DNA of 64,000 nt, from NCBI GenBank assembly GCA_963965975.1, contig OZ014413.1, positions 1,304,501 through 1,368,500 of the forward strand, given 5' to 3'. Positions 43,807 through 56,889 of the stretch are shown one piece after another. The notes beneath the pieces are model-generated. The model ran no database searches and had not been told where the DNA came from. It saw only the letters and a program-made list of their open reading frames with translations. Within the stretch, counting starts at the first letter, position 1; every line of letters begins with the position of its first letter. The translations under genes were made by a program, and so were the position numbers. This stretch comes from Xestospongia bergquistia (lineage: Eukaryota > Porifera > Demospongiae > Haplosclerida > Petrosiidae).

Positions 43807-46800
43807 TTAGTAGCAGATGAAGAGATCAAAGTGTCCCTTTTGATTGTCAAATTCTAATTCGATAACAAAATCATCTTCGTCATTGAACCTGGACACCATA
43901 TCATCGTCAAATCTAACAATTAATCTAAAAAAGTAAAAGAGATTAATTAATTAAATACATAATTATAGGAACCTACCCTTTCTTTGTTTTCTTGTAAATA
44001 AATCGTATCATCTCTGGAGGTACATCATACTTTTTGCATATCTAAAATTGTCAACAATTCAATAATAAATCTCTAAACTACAATACATACAAATCTACAT
44101 GTAATACATGATTATATGTAGTACAAATATCATAATATATTACCTGTATTTTTAACTCATCAACTGTTAATTCACTTAACAAAAGAGCATGATAAATTGT
44201 CTCTTTATCTTTACGTACATATATGGTAGTGACTATATAAAAGAGATTATAATAATATAATACACTATTACTAGTGTTAGATACAAAATTATATATTAAA
44301 TAGCAGATATTGATATAAAGATATAACAGCATTGTATTCTATATAGTTTTTAGACTACATACCACACTCATATAACAATAATGTGATGTTAATATCAATG
44401 GACTTATCTATATGTACACGAACAGGTAATTAATTACCAAGGTTATTAGGGACTTTCATTGCTTTGTGACGTGGTCCAACTTCAAGTTGATCAAGATCCT
44501 CCTACATAAATTGAAATCATGAATCAAGACATACTGACAGACAGACATACAGACATACTGAAAGACACAGACACAGACAGACAGACATACTGACAAACAC
44601 AGACAGACATACTGACATACATACATACAGACAGACAGACAGACAAACACAGACAGAGATACTGACATACATACAGACAGACAGAGATACTGACATACAT
44701 ACAGACAGACAGACAGACATACTGAAAGACACAGACACAGACAGACAGACATACTGACAAACACAGACAGACATACTGACATACATACATACAGACAGAC
44801 AGACAGACAAACACAGACAGAGATACTGACATACATACAGACAGACAGAGATACTGACATACATACAGACAGACAGACAGACATACTGACAGACAAAGAC
44901 AGACAGAAAAGAGGGTACCTTTGTTTGAGTAAGTGTTTTACTAATAGTTCTTTTCATTTCAGTTTTCCTGTGAATGTAGAAGATGGAATATGTGTAATTA
45001 TAGTCTGCAAATACTGAAACAATATTATATGTTGATATCTTTATGCAGGACATTGCACATAATAGAATTAATAAAAGAATGTACTTGATAGTTGCTAAAA
45101 AAGTAGACGGAGCTGGAGAGAATGACGAAGGAGCAGAAGATGAAAGAGGAACTGTACCATCAGCTGTTAATACAGGTTGCTTTGATTCACCCTACAAATG
45201 AATACAATATATTGAGTATGTTCTATGCATAGAAGGGTAGACATCTCATCTATTCAACTATCAGGAAGATGTATTATAGATCTTTCAATATATAGATATG
45301 TATATTTGAATAGGGTCAGGATAGCATTAGTCCTTAATATTAGTTACTAGTAAAGTATTATGACCATATTATACATTGTACATATACATGTACATTTTGC
45401 AAGATGTTAAGTGAAAGTTTTAAGTACACGTTTACAGATAATTGTACATTTATAATTTTAACTTACTGGTTTGGGATTGAAAAGGAAAGGTTTAGGACCA
45501 AACGTACTAGTGGGAGTGAGAGTGGTCTCTTTACAAGGAGGATGAAACACTGTGGATGGACCAATATCAGCATCAAGATTAACTGAATTGTACGAGCGTA
45601 TGAATTTCTGTAATCTCCTCTCTACACTTCTTGTTTCATCTTTATTTTTACGCTCAGCACCCTAAAAAATCAGCAACATAGAAGGGAAAGGTAGTTAGAA
45701 AAAGGATATAGTGATGCAGTATTTAGAGTGGTGTAAGAGTTCCTTCTTACTGACCTTATCTCTGAATATTTTAACTCGACAATAAGCTCTGTGTGATGGT
45801 TCACGTTCAGTTTCAATATCCTCATATGTATCAACTACTATATGAAGAGGTAGGCCTTTGACTCCTTTTTGACTAGAGAATTCGGTACTTAAACAATTAA
45901 TCCTCAAGACAACCTAACAAAAAATAAAATCAAGACAAATGAGAAAGAAAGAAAAACTTACTCTTGCTCCTACTTTGGGGTTCCAATAAAAAGAGGCTGC
46001 ATTATATCCTAAATCAATAGTTTTTTCTTTTAGCCCTTCACAATTTTTTCGATCTGCAATAAAAATAATACTCATATATAACAGTGATTTAAAATAATAA
46101 AATCTAGAAGCTCTAGATCTGTAAAGGCTTGCAAAACAGAAGTGACTTATCATATATACTAAACATACCATGTATTTTACAAATATTTTACATCACTGTG
46201 GTTTAGTATAGAGTTGTATAAATTAATAATAATATCATAGAAATATAAAGGGAATTCAGATATAATAGATGCGTGCATTGACTATTAAGGACACAGATAT
46301 ACAAATACTTGTGATCTACCACTGTTACCTACCTATATCAAATGCTTTTTGGTTTGGGTTTGCCTGGAGATCATACCAATACTGCCAATGGGTATATTCA
46401 ATACGTCGATCAGGTTCATCGAGAAATGAAAGATGGATGTTAGATTTTGCTGTGTCCGGTAATGTTTGATCTGTATTTGCTCGAAAATATAAGTTGTAGA
46501 ATTGACCTGATTATAAAAACAAACAATGTTAACTTGTTAATAAAGAATTAATAAGATACAAGGTTTTAACAAAAGACTTTCTTTCAAGGCCGGAAAACAA
46601 TTCCAACCAAATATTTGTAATAAGCATATCCTTTTCATCAATAACTATTAACTATAACAATAGTTATTATTAAATCAGTTGTATACATGTAATTGGACAT
46701 CACTGATATGGTCAAGCATTTAATACAACATTTGTGAAGTGCAAATAGCACATGCTCTGCACCTTTATTTAAATAAGTTAATGTGTCTTCTCCTTGTCTT

Positions 46801-49800
46801 TGAGCAATTGATGTCGGTGCTCCCAATATAATCATGTACCTCTCTTGAGCTCTAAACACTGTTATTGGTTCTTTAGCAAACTCTACCTCCTAAAAGAGAT
46901 AAATAATAACTATTAATAACTAGTAAAAGTATTAATAACTATTAATAACTAGTAAAACTATTAATAACTATTAATAACTAGCAAAACTATTAATAACTAG
47001 ACATGTATATACTTAGTACACTATATTCGTGTGCATAGTTAATATCAAAATGTGTTACGAAATAGTTGGTATTAGTAAAAAGGGAAGATTCTAGAAGATC
47101 AAGTGACACCGATAGTTCAGAGTCAATTATTTAACCTCTAAACTCTTATCATAACATTCTATTTCAATAAACATGTACATGTATTGATTCTTCATACTTA
47201 GAAACCAAAATAACTTTTAATATATCTATCTGTAATACATGTATTAAAGCTTAGTGAATGTCACAAAAGTGCGTGGTTGTCTTCGTCTGTAGTGCATTAA
47301 GTTGTATTCTCAATTCTCATACCATTAAACTATGGTCTGATGTTGGAGCAGATGAGGGTCCTGATAATACAGTATTAGATGTGGGAGAACCCTCTGATTT
47401 TGGTATCATTACACCCATACTCATATCAGGTGATACTGATATTGATTGAGGGGTAGTTGGAGTTTCTACAGGTAAATGACCACCACTCATACCTCCACCA
47501 ACTGCCACACCCCCAGCACCAGCAAGACTACGCATTTTATCAGGCTTGTTGCTGAGAAAAAGATACATACATATATGTACATATACATTTGTCTATCCAT
47601 TCATCTGTCTTTCTATTCCATACACTATCTATCTATTCTCCCACCTTGTTGCCATGATAGAGCCCCCACCTGACGGTGCATATAAGTCATACAACCAATT
47701 GATATAAGTGCCGTTAGAATCGTCACCTGATATTGTCCTAAAGAATATTAAGTTAGTTTTTGTACCATTATGTCAATGGTACAATACATTATTGTAGATA
47801 CACTTCATATGAATAATTATTTTCCATTTTGTTTGCTTACGTTGGTGCTAGTAGAAATTGTCTACCAGAATTTTGTAGTATTTGAGTACTTGTAGTATTT
47901 GTTAAGAGTTCGTTAATATCACCGAGTGAGGGAGGGGTACTGGCCTACGAGGGGAGAGAGAGAGAGAGAGAGAATCAAGACAATTACATACTCAATCTCA
48001 CCTCAGTATGGGCCATTACTGCCGCTTGCATTTGGTTTGGTATGGGAATGGGGACAGAGGGAATAGGACCAGTTCCTATTCCTCCTCGTCCTCGAGTGTT
48101 ACCTTCTCTCTGTTGACCCTCCACAGAGGCAGATGTATGATGATAGTACTTCACTAATGTATTATTTAAGCCTATACTACTAAGGCTGTTCTCACTAGCA
48201 CAACTGTTGGAGCTACTGTTGCTGCCAATACTTCTAGGAGATCCGTCTAAAGGATGGGTTGGAGGGGATCCTTTGTGTACGTGTAAATCCCGATTGAGTT
48301 CTCTACAGAAAGATATAAAATCATAATAAACATGACCACATGTACATGTATTGTAAAGGCTGTGTCTATGGAACGAATGTTTCATTTGAGGAATCAAAGA
48401 TTTGGGGAATTATTAATGAAGTAATAAAACATATACCACATCTATCTAGTAATAGTTATCAGACTGCAACATATAGCATGTACTATAAAGACAATTCTAC
48501 AACCAATAATCTTAGTATATTTCTTCTAAGATCAGTAATCTTAGTATACTCCTTCTAAGATCAGTAATCTTAGTATACTCCTTCTAAGATCAGTAATCTT
48601 AGTATACTCCTTCTAAGATCAGTAATCTTAGTATACTTCTTCTAAGACATATAATCTTAGTATATTTCTAAGATCAGTAATCTTAGTATATTTCTAAGAT
48701 CAGTAATCTTAGTATACTCCTTCTAAGATCAGTAATCTTAGTATACTTCATCTAAGACATATTATCTTAGTATATTTCTAAGATCAGTAATCTTAGTATA
48801 TTTCTAAGATCAGTAATCTTAGTATACTCCTTCTAAGATCAGTAATCTTAGTATACTCCTTCTAAGATCAGTAATCTTAGTATACTTCTTCTAAGACATA
48901 TAATCTTAGTATATTTCTAAGATCAGTAATCTTAGTATATTTCTAAGATCAGTAATCTTAGTATACTCCTTCTAAGATCAGTAATCTTAGTATACTTCTT
49001 CTAAGATCAGTAATCTTAGTATACTTCTTCTAAGATCAGTAATCTTAGTATACTCCTTCTAAGATCAGTAATCTTAGTATACTTCTTCTAAGACATATAA
49101 TCTTAGTATACTTCTTCTAAGATCAGTAATCTTAGTATACTTCTTCTAAGACATATAATCTTAGTATATTTCTAAGATCAGTAATCTTAGTATACTCCTT
49201 CTAAGATCAGTAATCTTAGTATACTTCTTCTAAGACTAATAATCTTAGTATATTTCTACAACCAATATACTTTTATACTATGTAATATTAACAATTATAT
49301 ATATACATACATATAGTAGTAAACAATGAAATGCATTTCCTCTATTAGTTCTGGGGATTACACCACAAGTTTCATAATCTAATATAACCAGACAACATCA
49401 AAGAGGCAAGCAATACAGTTGTACGATGAGAGCCTATTACGACATGTACTATTGAATAGTAGTGTCAATACATGTCCTTATTGTATGGTGTCAGTACATG
49501 TTGTATGGTGTCTTAAATGTATATTATTATTACTTGTGTCCTAACATGTAGTGTGGTGTTACTATAATGTCAATTTATGTAATTACATGTTTACAAGGTA
49601 GTTTTTTTACAAGTAGCCATCAGGAAGTGGATTATGTTCACAGATATAACAGCTGTAGCTTTCTCGCTTCTAACAGTGTTTACAGCTAAAGAATATAACA
49701 ATACATGAGTATATATATATATATATGTGTGAGAAGACAGATCAATGAATATAATAACAGTCTTTGTTGTTAGTTTAATCACTAGCCCATAGCATACTAA

Positions 49801-52542
49801 TACTACAATGTAGTAATTATTATAGGTTGCTATAGTGAGGTCGATGATTGGTATAGCATATGAAATCCACACCCACTGTATAAATTTATGTATTACTTAC
49901 TCTACTTTCAATAACAAACTAAATTGATTTTTAAGAAGTCATGAATACACTCTATTAACTATATGGTATATCAAATTTATTTTCTATCTTATACTGTCTT
50001 ATGTTAATATCATATTATGATATCTATTATGTACTAACATGTTATCTCCAATATCAATATCATAACATGTCATCGACATAGGAAGACGCAAAGGTTGTTA
50101 ATTGTTGTTATAACAGGGATAAGGTGAGACATATTATAGGATAGGGTGAGACATATTATGGGATGGCTTATACGTAAATATACATAATACATTGTAGCTA
50201 ATCTCAGTTCTCTTATACAGATAACAATACAGGATACAATGTGTTACTGGTTAATACAACTGTCTTCTTCAAACACCTTATATTTTTGTTATATACACTA
50301 TCAACCCTTCAATCTGCAAAATCCAATGTCTTGCTGTGCATCAGGGTCTTTAAAAATGATCCCAAGTTCCAATCTTGTCTAATTAAATTTAATAGTATTG
50401 TCAAATAGAATGGAAGGATTCAAGCACAATAAATAAGACATTGTTTTCAACAATAAAAGCCAGTACATTACACTAAAGAGCAAAGAAAAGATATGATTAT
50501 GATCATAAAGAGCTGAGGTCTAGATGATAACCAATTAACAAATTAACATAGCAACTTTTAAGAATAATAATTTAATTTCTCTATAAATGAAATTTTAAAC
50601 AAAACTCATACCTCAACATAGGGTGTATCTTAAACCACTAATTTTTAGCAATAACAGTATAACCATTGTATTTATATTACAATAGACATATTATATAGCA
50701 ATTAAGCTTCCCTGAATACACCTTTTAGTGAGAGACTTAGTATTAAAGATATCCTTCAAACTTCCCTGCATAGCTCCTAGTAAACATGTACATGTACATA
50801 TATACAAAGAGGGAATATTCCTTTAAATAAAATTAAAACTCAAGGACACCAGAGAAGTCTAAGCAAACAAGATAATGAATGCATTGTAAATGTAAAGAAA
50901 CTACATCATCTCCAATTCTATAAAAACCAGTTGACACAAATTGTATCAAAATATTAGGTGGAAAATGCAAATATTATGATATATGACTAGATAGTAATAG
51001 GTTGTGTCTCTATACTACATGTACAATCTCATTGTGAGATCATATTTATAAATACTATATTACACTTATTACAAAGAAAAAAGTTTATATAAACAGTCAT
51101 GGATATCTAGTGATTACTATAAAGCTGTTTTGTGTAGTATGCCTACAAAATTTTTCATAAAAGTATTTTATATCTGCTAAATTTAGTAAGCATTGTATAC
51201 TAAATGGTCTCAGAACATCAATATAATATACTCAATAAAATAAAAGTACAAAGTTCCAATTTTTAATGCTTAAAAGAAGACATCACCTGATGTTTACTTC
51301 CTGGAGTACATTCAGACAGTTTACATAAAAGGTCGATGGTTGAGTGATTTCATTCCTTCTACTGAAATAACATCTTATTAAGACAATTAACAATGAACAA
51401 TGGGACGACTAAATCAATCAGACTATTACCATGATGATGATGATAATAATAATATCTATTGTCCTTATAATCAATTAAACAAAATGAATTAAATTAATAG
51501 AGACTCACCTACTTAAATGATACAACTTTTATTTACAAAATATCAAGAATTCACTAGACAACAATGCAATATTAATTATTACTAATTATAACAATTAAAA
51601 TTCATGAAATAACATAACTATTAACAACCCCCACAAAGAAGTACATTTTTAAAATACTTTTACTATCTGGCTACAAAAACTGTGCCATCATTTTAATTGC
51701 ATTGGTATTAAACAATAAAACAATAATAGTATATTGTTTACTATGAACAAGTACAAGATAGATAGTAGCCTGACTTCAATGTCTTCACTAAATAATTCTG
51801 TGTTATTAAACAATACAACAACATCAAAAGACAACTGTCTACATACTGAAAACTACTATATAACAATTATACAGGTAACTACCACACAGAGACGGACAGT
51901 TATTACTATCATCAAATAATAAACATTACCAAAACAACAAACTGATAATGTAAGACTAAACTTCAATCTATCTGTCTTGTCATCATGTCTTGGTAAGACA
52001 AACCACATATTTGGCTTTTCCAAACACAATGGTAATGAGTTGATCAAGTCACAATATACATATATCAAAGTTCTTAAATCTAAATCAAAATGACCTGTTA
52101 TATCACTATACCATTAAGTTGATCACCCCAACTATAAATGCAAGTTATTAAATCAACCTGAATGACATGTTATATCATTGAGTTACATCATAAAGTTGAA
52201 CATGCCACCTATACCTGAGTTATACACCTTGTATCATGGAGTTGATCACGTTACATGTGTATATGCTACACATGGAATTATATTTGAGTTGATCCCGTCC
52301 ACTTATAATACTAAAGTTCTTAAATCATTTCTTTACATTAAACCAGGCAGGTCTTAGAAACCTTATTTCTACCACATTAGCTCTCCACAGTTGTCCTTGT
52401 GATTCCAACAAACTAGAACAAGCAAGTTTTATAAACTGGTTTGACAACAAGTCTTGCATCAGACCTATCATAATACTTACTACATACATCAAAGGAATCC
52501 ACTTACACTATAGCAACTGTTACCATGACAACCATTTACATA

Positions 52543-52586
<44 letters not shown>

Positions 52587-54649
52587 AATATATATATACC
52601 CACACACAGTCACACACACACACATAGTGTATTAAGCAAGTAAAATAACTATACAACCTACATGTACTTATGATGATAATGATCATGTGATTATACATAT
52701 TATATTGTACATGTGAACATCGTGTATGGTATGATCGATCCATAAATTAGTCCTGCTGGAACAAGGAGCATATTGTATGCCCACATCTTAAGAATTTTAT
52801 GTCTACATCATAGTTATAATTGATTAGTTAAGATTTTCCTATTAAGAAGCTTACTGACTATAACAATGATAAGAGAGAGAGAGAGGGGGGGAGAGAGAGA
52901 GAGGGAGAGAGAGAGAGACAGAGACAGAGAGAGACAGAGAGAGAGACAGAGAGAGACAGACAGAGACAGAGAGAGACAGACAGAGACAGAGACAGAGAGA
53001 GACAGAGAGAGAGTGACAAAGAGAGAGAGAGACACACACAGACAGACAGAGAATCCTACAGTATCCATTGTCATTGCTGAGACATGATAACCCTTAACTG
53101 TCATTATTTGAGGTTTGTTTAGTTGGTCAAGGCACAATTCTGATAAGAATTAGAGTAATTGGCACAAAGCCATCAACCCATCTAACACAACCACACCATG
53201 CATTAAAAGATTACTTCACACAGGAAAAGTGGTTAAATCATAGTGAATTAGATACATGCAATATACAGCTTGTGTTGTAATGTGTGGTTGTAACATGGAA
53301 ACTTGATCAGGAGGGATAATCTAATATATATTATATGTGTATAATATAAATAGTCTTTGTACTGGGTAATGATAAGTACTTCCCAGAAACAACTTTACTT
53401 TGCTGCCCATTTTTGTGGACATAAGAGCGGCCTGGTTAGATAATAAATCAATACTGTAGCATTTACTAATACTTTAAAGTTTAACTGACAAAGACTAACA
53501 GAATATCAGTGCATCTTAACACAATTAGATAACTCAGCAATGTTTACTAGTCTAGCAAAGCAGTTATATAAGCAGAAGCTCAATAAAGGCTGCCAATTTG
53601 AAGCTATCTTTAACATGTCCTAAATACTGACGTTTAGAAATCATTTGGAGTCTAGAACTTACAAGAGTTAAGAAAGCTTACCTATATACAGTAATGCCCT
53701 GGTGGGAACAAGAAAGGAGTATACACATAATAGTATATTATATATTATATATACATCTACATGTATTACAGAAATTAGCAGCTGTCAGTTTCATTCTTCA
53801 CCAGTGTAATACTACTACAAACAATTGAAAACAACTATACATCTTTATAGGGACTCCCCCTTCACTATAACCGGCACTAATAAGATTATTAACCATGTAA
53901 TTAAGAGCCTTCCTTAAAAAATGTTAGTACAAGCCTAAGTGATACACCCCCAAATATAAGAAAGATCTATTATATCAAAAGTTCTCAAGTTTCGTAAACA
54001 CCTTCAAATAGAGGGTGGATATAATTTAGTGGTAGATATTAGACTCCGCCTAATTTGTATGAACTTTATCCTTATATCACTGGAATAAAGGGAAGTACCC
54101 TGTAGTCATGAGGCATAACGTCATTTTAGAAACAAGGGCCACATTCATGAATTGTTAGCAGTGCATGTAGTAGCCATGTCTAACTGCATTACAATAGTAT
54201 TAGATTTTACACACTATAATTACAGCTGGTCAATACTCTTATTGAAAATGAATATATTGTTTAATATAATTATATAATAGGATTGCGTGCCACAAAATAA
54301 ACTGTTCTATAACAAATTATAATCAGGAAATGGAGCTAGTAATATATGGTCATATGACACAGCAGATTACAATACCATTTGTTCAGGAAAGCAAGTCTGA
54401 TTTCCACAGAAAAAATCAAAGAAGTTGAAATTACAGCTTTAACCAAAACAAAACCAATAATCAATAGATACAAATTAAATTGTAAAACCAATTTAACACG
54501 TAATATACTTTGAAAAAGCTACATTTTAAATAAATTCACAATACAACAAAAAGCTATTTTAATACAATTGTCTCACCTCTCCAAATTCTTCACTTGTATT
54601 TGCTCCGTTGCTGGCGTGGACATAACTCAACCGCCAATAGTGGTCCAAC
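43807..54649 (-). CDS. grhl: Grainyhead-like (GRH/CP2 family) transcription factor
   Basis: Minus-strand exons: 54649-54577 (tentative), 49669-49611 (tentative), 48302-48002, 47944-47841, 47737-47645, 47551-47323, 46889-46763, 46506-46333, 46053-45962, 45913-45755, 45661-45467, 45191-45085, 44967-44919, 44501-44438, 44232-44144, 44041-43977 and 43924-43807. Phases join throughout; from 49669 there are 674 residues. The N-terminal part is Ser/Pro/Gly-rich with NWLYDLYAP, like the family's activation region. The CP2 DNA-binding domain spans QGEDTLTYLNKGQFYNLYF, RIEYTHWQYWYD, KEKTIDLGYNAASFYWNP and FSSQKGVKGLPLHIVVDTY. The C-terminus has the ubiquitin-like dimerisation fold (VTTIYVRKDKETIYHALLL, IYKKTKKGLIVRFDDD) and no SAM domain, favouring grainyhead over TFCP2. 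The start codon was not found. Grainyhead factors control epithelial genes. Confidence 0.85.
44522..44905. repeat. CAGACATA-type satellite with a 164-bp higher-order unit
   Basis: An array of caga/cata words in a grhl intron. Blocks beginning agacatactgaaagac at 44551 and 44715 repeat almost exactly, giving a 164-bp period. Long Cys/Leu/Ser/Val open frames on the minus strand arise from the repeat alone. Confidence 0.92.
46890..47000. repeat. taataactat/taataactag short tandem repeat
   Basis: Degenerate units of about 10-25 bp in the intron just upstream of the exon that opens the grhl DNA-binding domain. Confidence 0.7.
48515..49255. repeat. Minisatellite of 26- and 29-bp units in a grhl intron
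   Basis: About 27 units built of aatcttagtata, a ttctaaga block and tcagt/acatat. Two main forms (tatactccttctaaga and tatatttctaaga) alternate in larger blocks. Each unit contains tcttag and ctaaga, so the single strand can form many small hairpins. Confidence 0.9.
52541..52625. repeat. (TG)n-(TA)n-(CA)n compound repeat
   Basis: A TG run, a TA run and a CA run follow one another, so the ends are complementary and the block can fold on itself as a long hairpin. Confidence 0.85.
52872..53050. repeat. (GA)n / (GACA)n purine-rich repeat
   Basis: About 180 bp of gaga and gacaga words. The open frames on either strand (Arg-Glu or Ser-Leu runs) are artefacts. Confidence 0.9.
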
Positions 54650-54967
54650 CTGTGTGACAAACAGGTATTGTAGCAGGCGCTACTGGGAACTCGACCGGTA
54701 AATCGGTCACAACAAGACAATATTACGTAAATAAACGGTCATTGTCGTCTTGAAATAAATGGCTTTATATAATGTCTATTTACCTAGCAAGGATCTAAGG
54801 ATCTTCAGCTGTGGAACATCGCGCCAGCAAAGGCTGGAACACGAGACTTAGTAGGTAAGAAACTCGAAATTGCCTTTCTTCTTTACTAACAATCACTTTT
54901 AGAATAGTTAGGATATCTCCGTAGTCTTACAAATTTTGGAGGTGTGTTGGTCATGTGATCTTAATGA

Positions 54968-55007
54968 GACACGCCTTTTTCATAAAATGAAATTGGAAAG
55001 GCGTGTC
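54968..55007. promoter_or_regulatory. 11-bp inverted repeat in the grhl/PGM2 divergent promoter
   Basis: gacacgccttt (54968-54978) and its exact complement (54997-55007) lie 18 bp apart, 24-39 bp before the possible PGM2 start codons. GGCGTG words also occur upstream of CPOX and B3. It is a possible binding site for a dimeric or GC-box factor; unproven. Confidence 0.45.
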
Positions 55008-55045
55008 ACTTCTGAAACACTGCATGTTGAATGCATGGCTACCAT

Positions 55046-56197
55046 ATGCTGAGTAGAGCAAATAGTGCCAAGATAGAGCTGATGTCTTCTGATATCAAAG
55101 AGAAAGTAGAAGAATGGTTGTCTCTTGACAAGGTGAGATCAATTTCATGTTATTTTTCAGTTTAATTAACAGAATAGCATTTTAGCAAAAATTGTATCAA
55201 TTCTGTGTGTTGTTTGCTTTAGAATGAGACCACTCGGTCTGAGATTGAGTCTCTATTTAAGAATGGGAATGAGACTGAACTCAGAGCTAGACTCGGATCC
55301 AGGATGACATTTGGGACAGCTGGTAAGTTCACAGCTACCACTCCTTTCTAGATTTTCATCATTTTGTGTATTTTAACAAGACTGGTACAAGCATTGTCTA
55401 GTAACACCAATAAATGTAAAGCAATTGTTATAATCGATAACATCTATATTAAATTTTAATTGATATCATGTCAATATTTTCCTATACCATAGTTATTTTT
55501 CTATGTTTTCTATTTTGTCTATAATAGCATAACTGAGTTTATTTTTTGCATATTTTGTACATGTTTATAGGTTTAAGAGCCAAAATGGGTGCTGGATACA
55601 GTCATATGAATGATCTGACTGTTCTTCAAACTACGCAGGTATTATAAAGGGATTATATCAATGAATAGATATAATGATATGTAGACAATGATGTATGAAT
55701 GAATAGATGAATAAAAGATAAATAGGTTGATAAACACAAGATGTACATATATATTGTGTTCTACTTAATATATCTATTGTTCCTGTGGATGTGTTGATGT
55801 GTATGAACTGATTGGTCATACCTATAGACTGAGTAATATAACGTAGTAATGCATTAATAGTGAAAGTGCTGTATTTGTTGTTATAATGTAATCAGCCATG
55901 ATATCTTTTATAGTTCACAAGGATATAGAGTTACAACTACAGTTACCATTATATATTGTATATGTGTTTTGTTATTACATTACATTACATCATATTTAAT
56001 TTATGATGCAATTATAATATATTATAAATGTATTTTCTTTACTACATGTAGTAGTGATTAGATGTTACATGTGATGTGTATCTCAAGTTAGACTTTTTGA
56101 CTCCATTTCATAATATTATTACATTTATTTTACTCTGTGTATGTGTGTCTCTCTCTCTCTGTCTCTCTGTCTCTCTCTTTCCTCTCTCTGTCTCTCC

Positions 56198-56248
<51 letters not shown>

Positions 56249-56858
56249 TCTCTCTGTACACAGGGTCTAAGTAAATATTTGGAAGAACAGTTTGGTAAGG
56301 AGGCGTGTCACTCAAGAGGTGTGGTTGTTGGTTATGATGCTAGACACAATAGTCATAGGTAGTCGATATCATAATAGACTTTTCATAATCTCTTTTTTTT
56401 AGATTTAGTCAGTTGGTCTCAACAATCTTTGTAAATCAAGGATTCAAAGTATATGTATTTTCTCGTATAACTCCAACACCTTTCACAGTATGAAATAATA
56501 AATATTGATCAATGCACACATGTGTGGACATAAATGGATGGAAGGACATACAAATAGATGAATGAATGCATATAGTAAAATATATGGTTAGATTAGATGG
56601 ATTGATAAAAGTAATGATTAGCTAAATGGACAATCAGACAAATGGATGAATTAAAGGACACATCAATGGACAATTCAGATCAATCCATTAATGGGTGGTC
56701 TTTATATTTTTTAGCCCTATGCTGTTCGTAAGTATAACTGTGTTGCAGGTGTCATGGTAACAGCCTCTCACAACCCTAAGGAAGACAATGGATATAAAGT
56801 GTATTGGTCTAATGGTGCACAGGTACAGTAATTCCACTATCATCTTTATCATCCTGTG

Positions 56859-56889
<31 letters not shown>

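Larger units (their letters stand above)
49670..54576. other. Large gene-poor interval, probable first grhl intron
   Basis: No coding exon is supported. Degenerate repeats with gttgatcac and atgttatatcat words lie at 52030-52300. Simple repeats lie at 52541-52625 and 52872-53050. A first intron of about 5 kb with regulatory content would be normal for a developmental regulator, but no specific site can be claimed. Confidence 0.4.

Noticed and set aside
43623..43850. Minus-strand 75-residue ORF overlapping the end of grhl
   Set aside because: It is in a different frame from the terminal exon 43924-43807 and lies mostly in the 3'UTR.
44456..45053. Long minus-strand ORFs rich in Cys, Leu, Ser, Val and Tyr
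   Set aside because: They are translations of the CAGACATA repeat, open in several frames at once; only the 44967-44919 exon within the span is real (grhl).
48515..49255. CRISPR-like regular repeats
   Set aside because: No unique spacers; 26/29-bp tandem units in an intron.
51296..51370. Candidate minus-strand grhl exon near 51,350
   Set aside because: It looks exon-like between an acceptor and a donor, but no phase joins it to both neighbours without a stop.
52814..53137. Ser-Leu and Arg-Glu ORFs
   Set aside because: Simple (GA)n/(CT)n translation with no splice or homology support.
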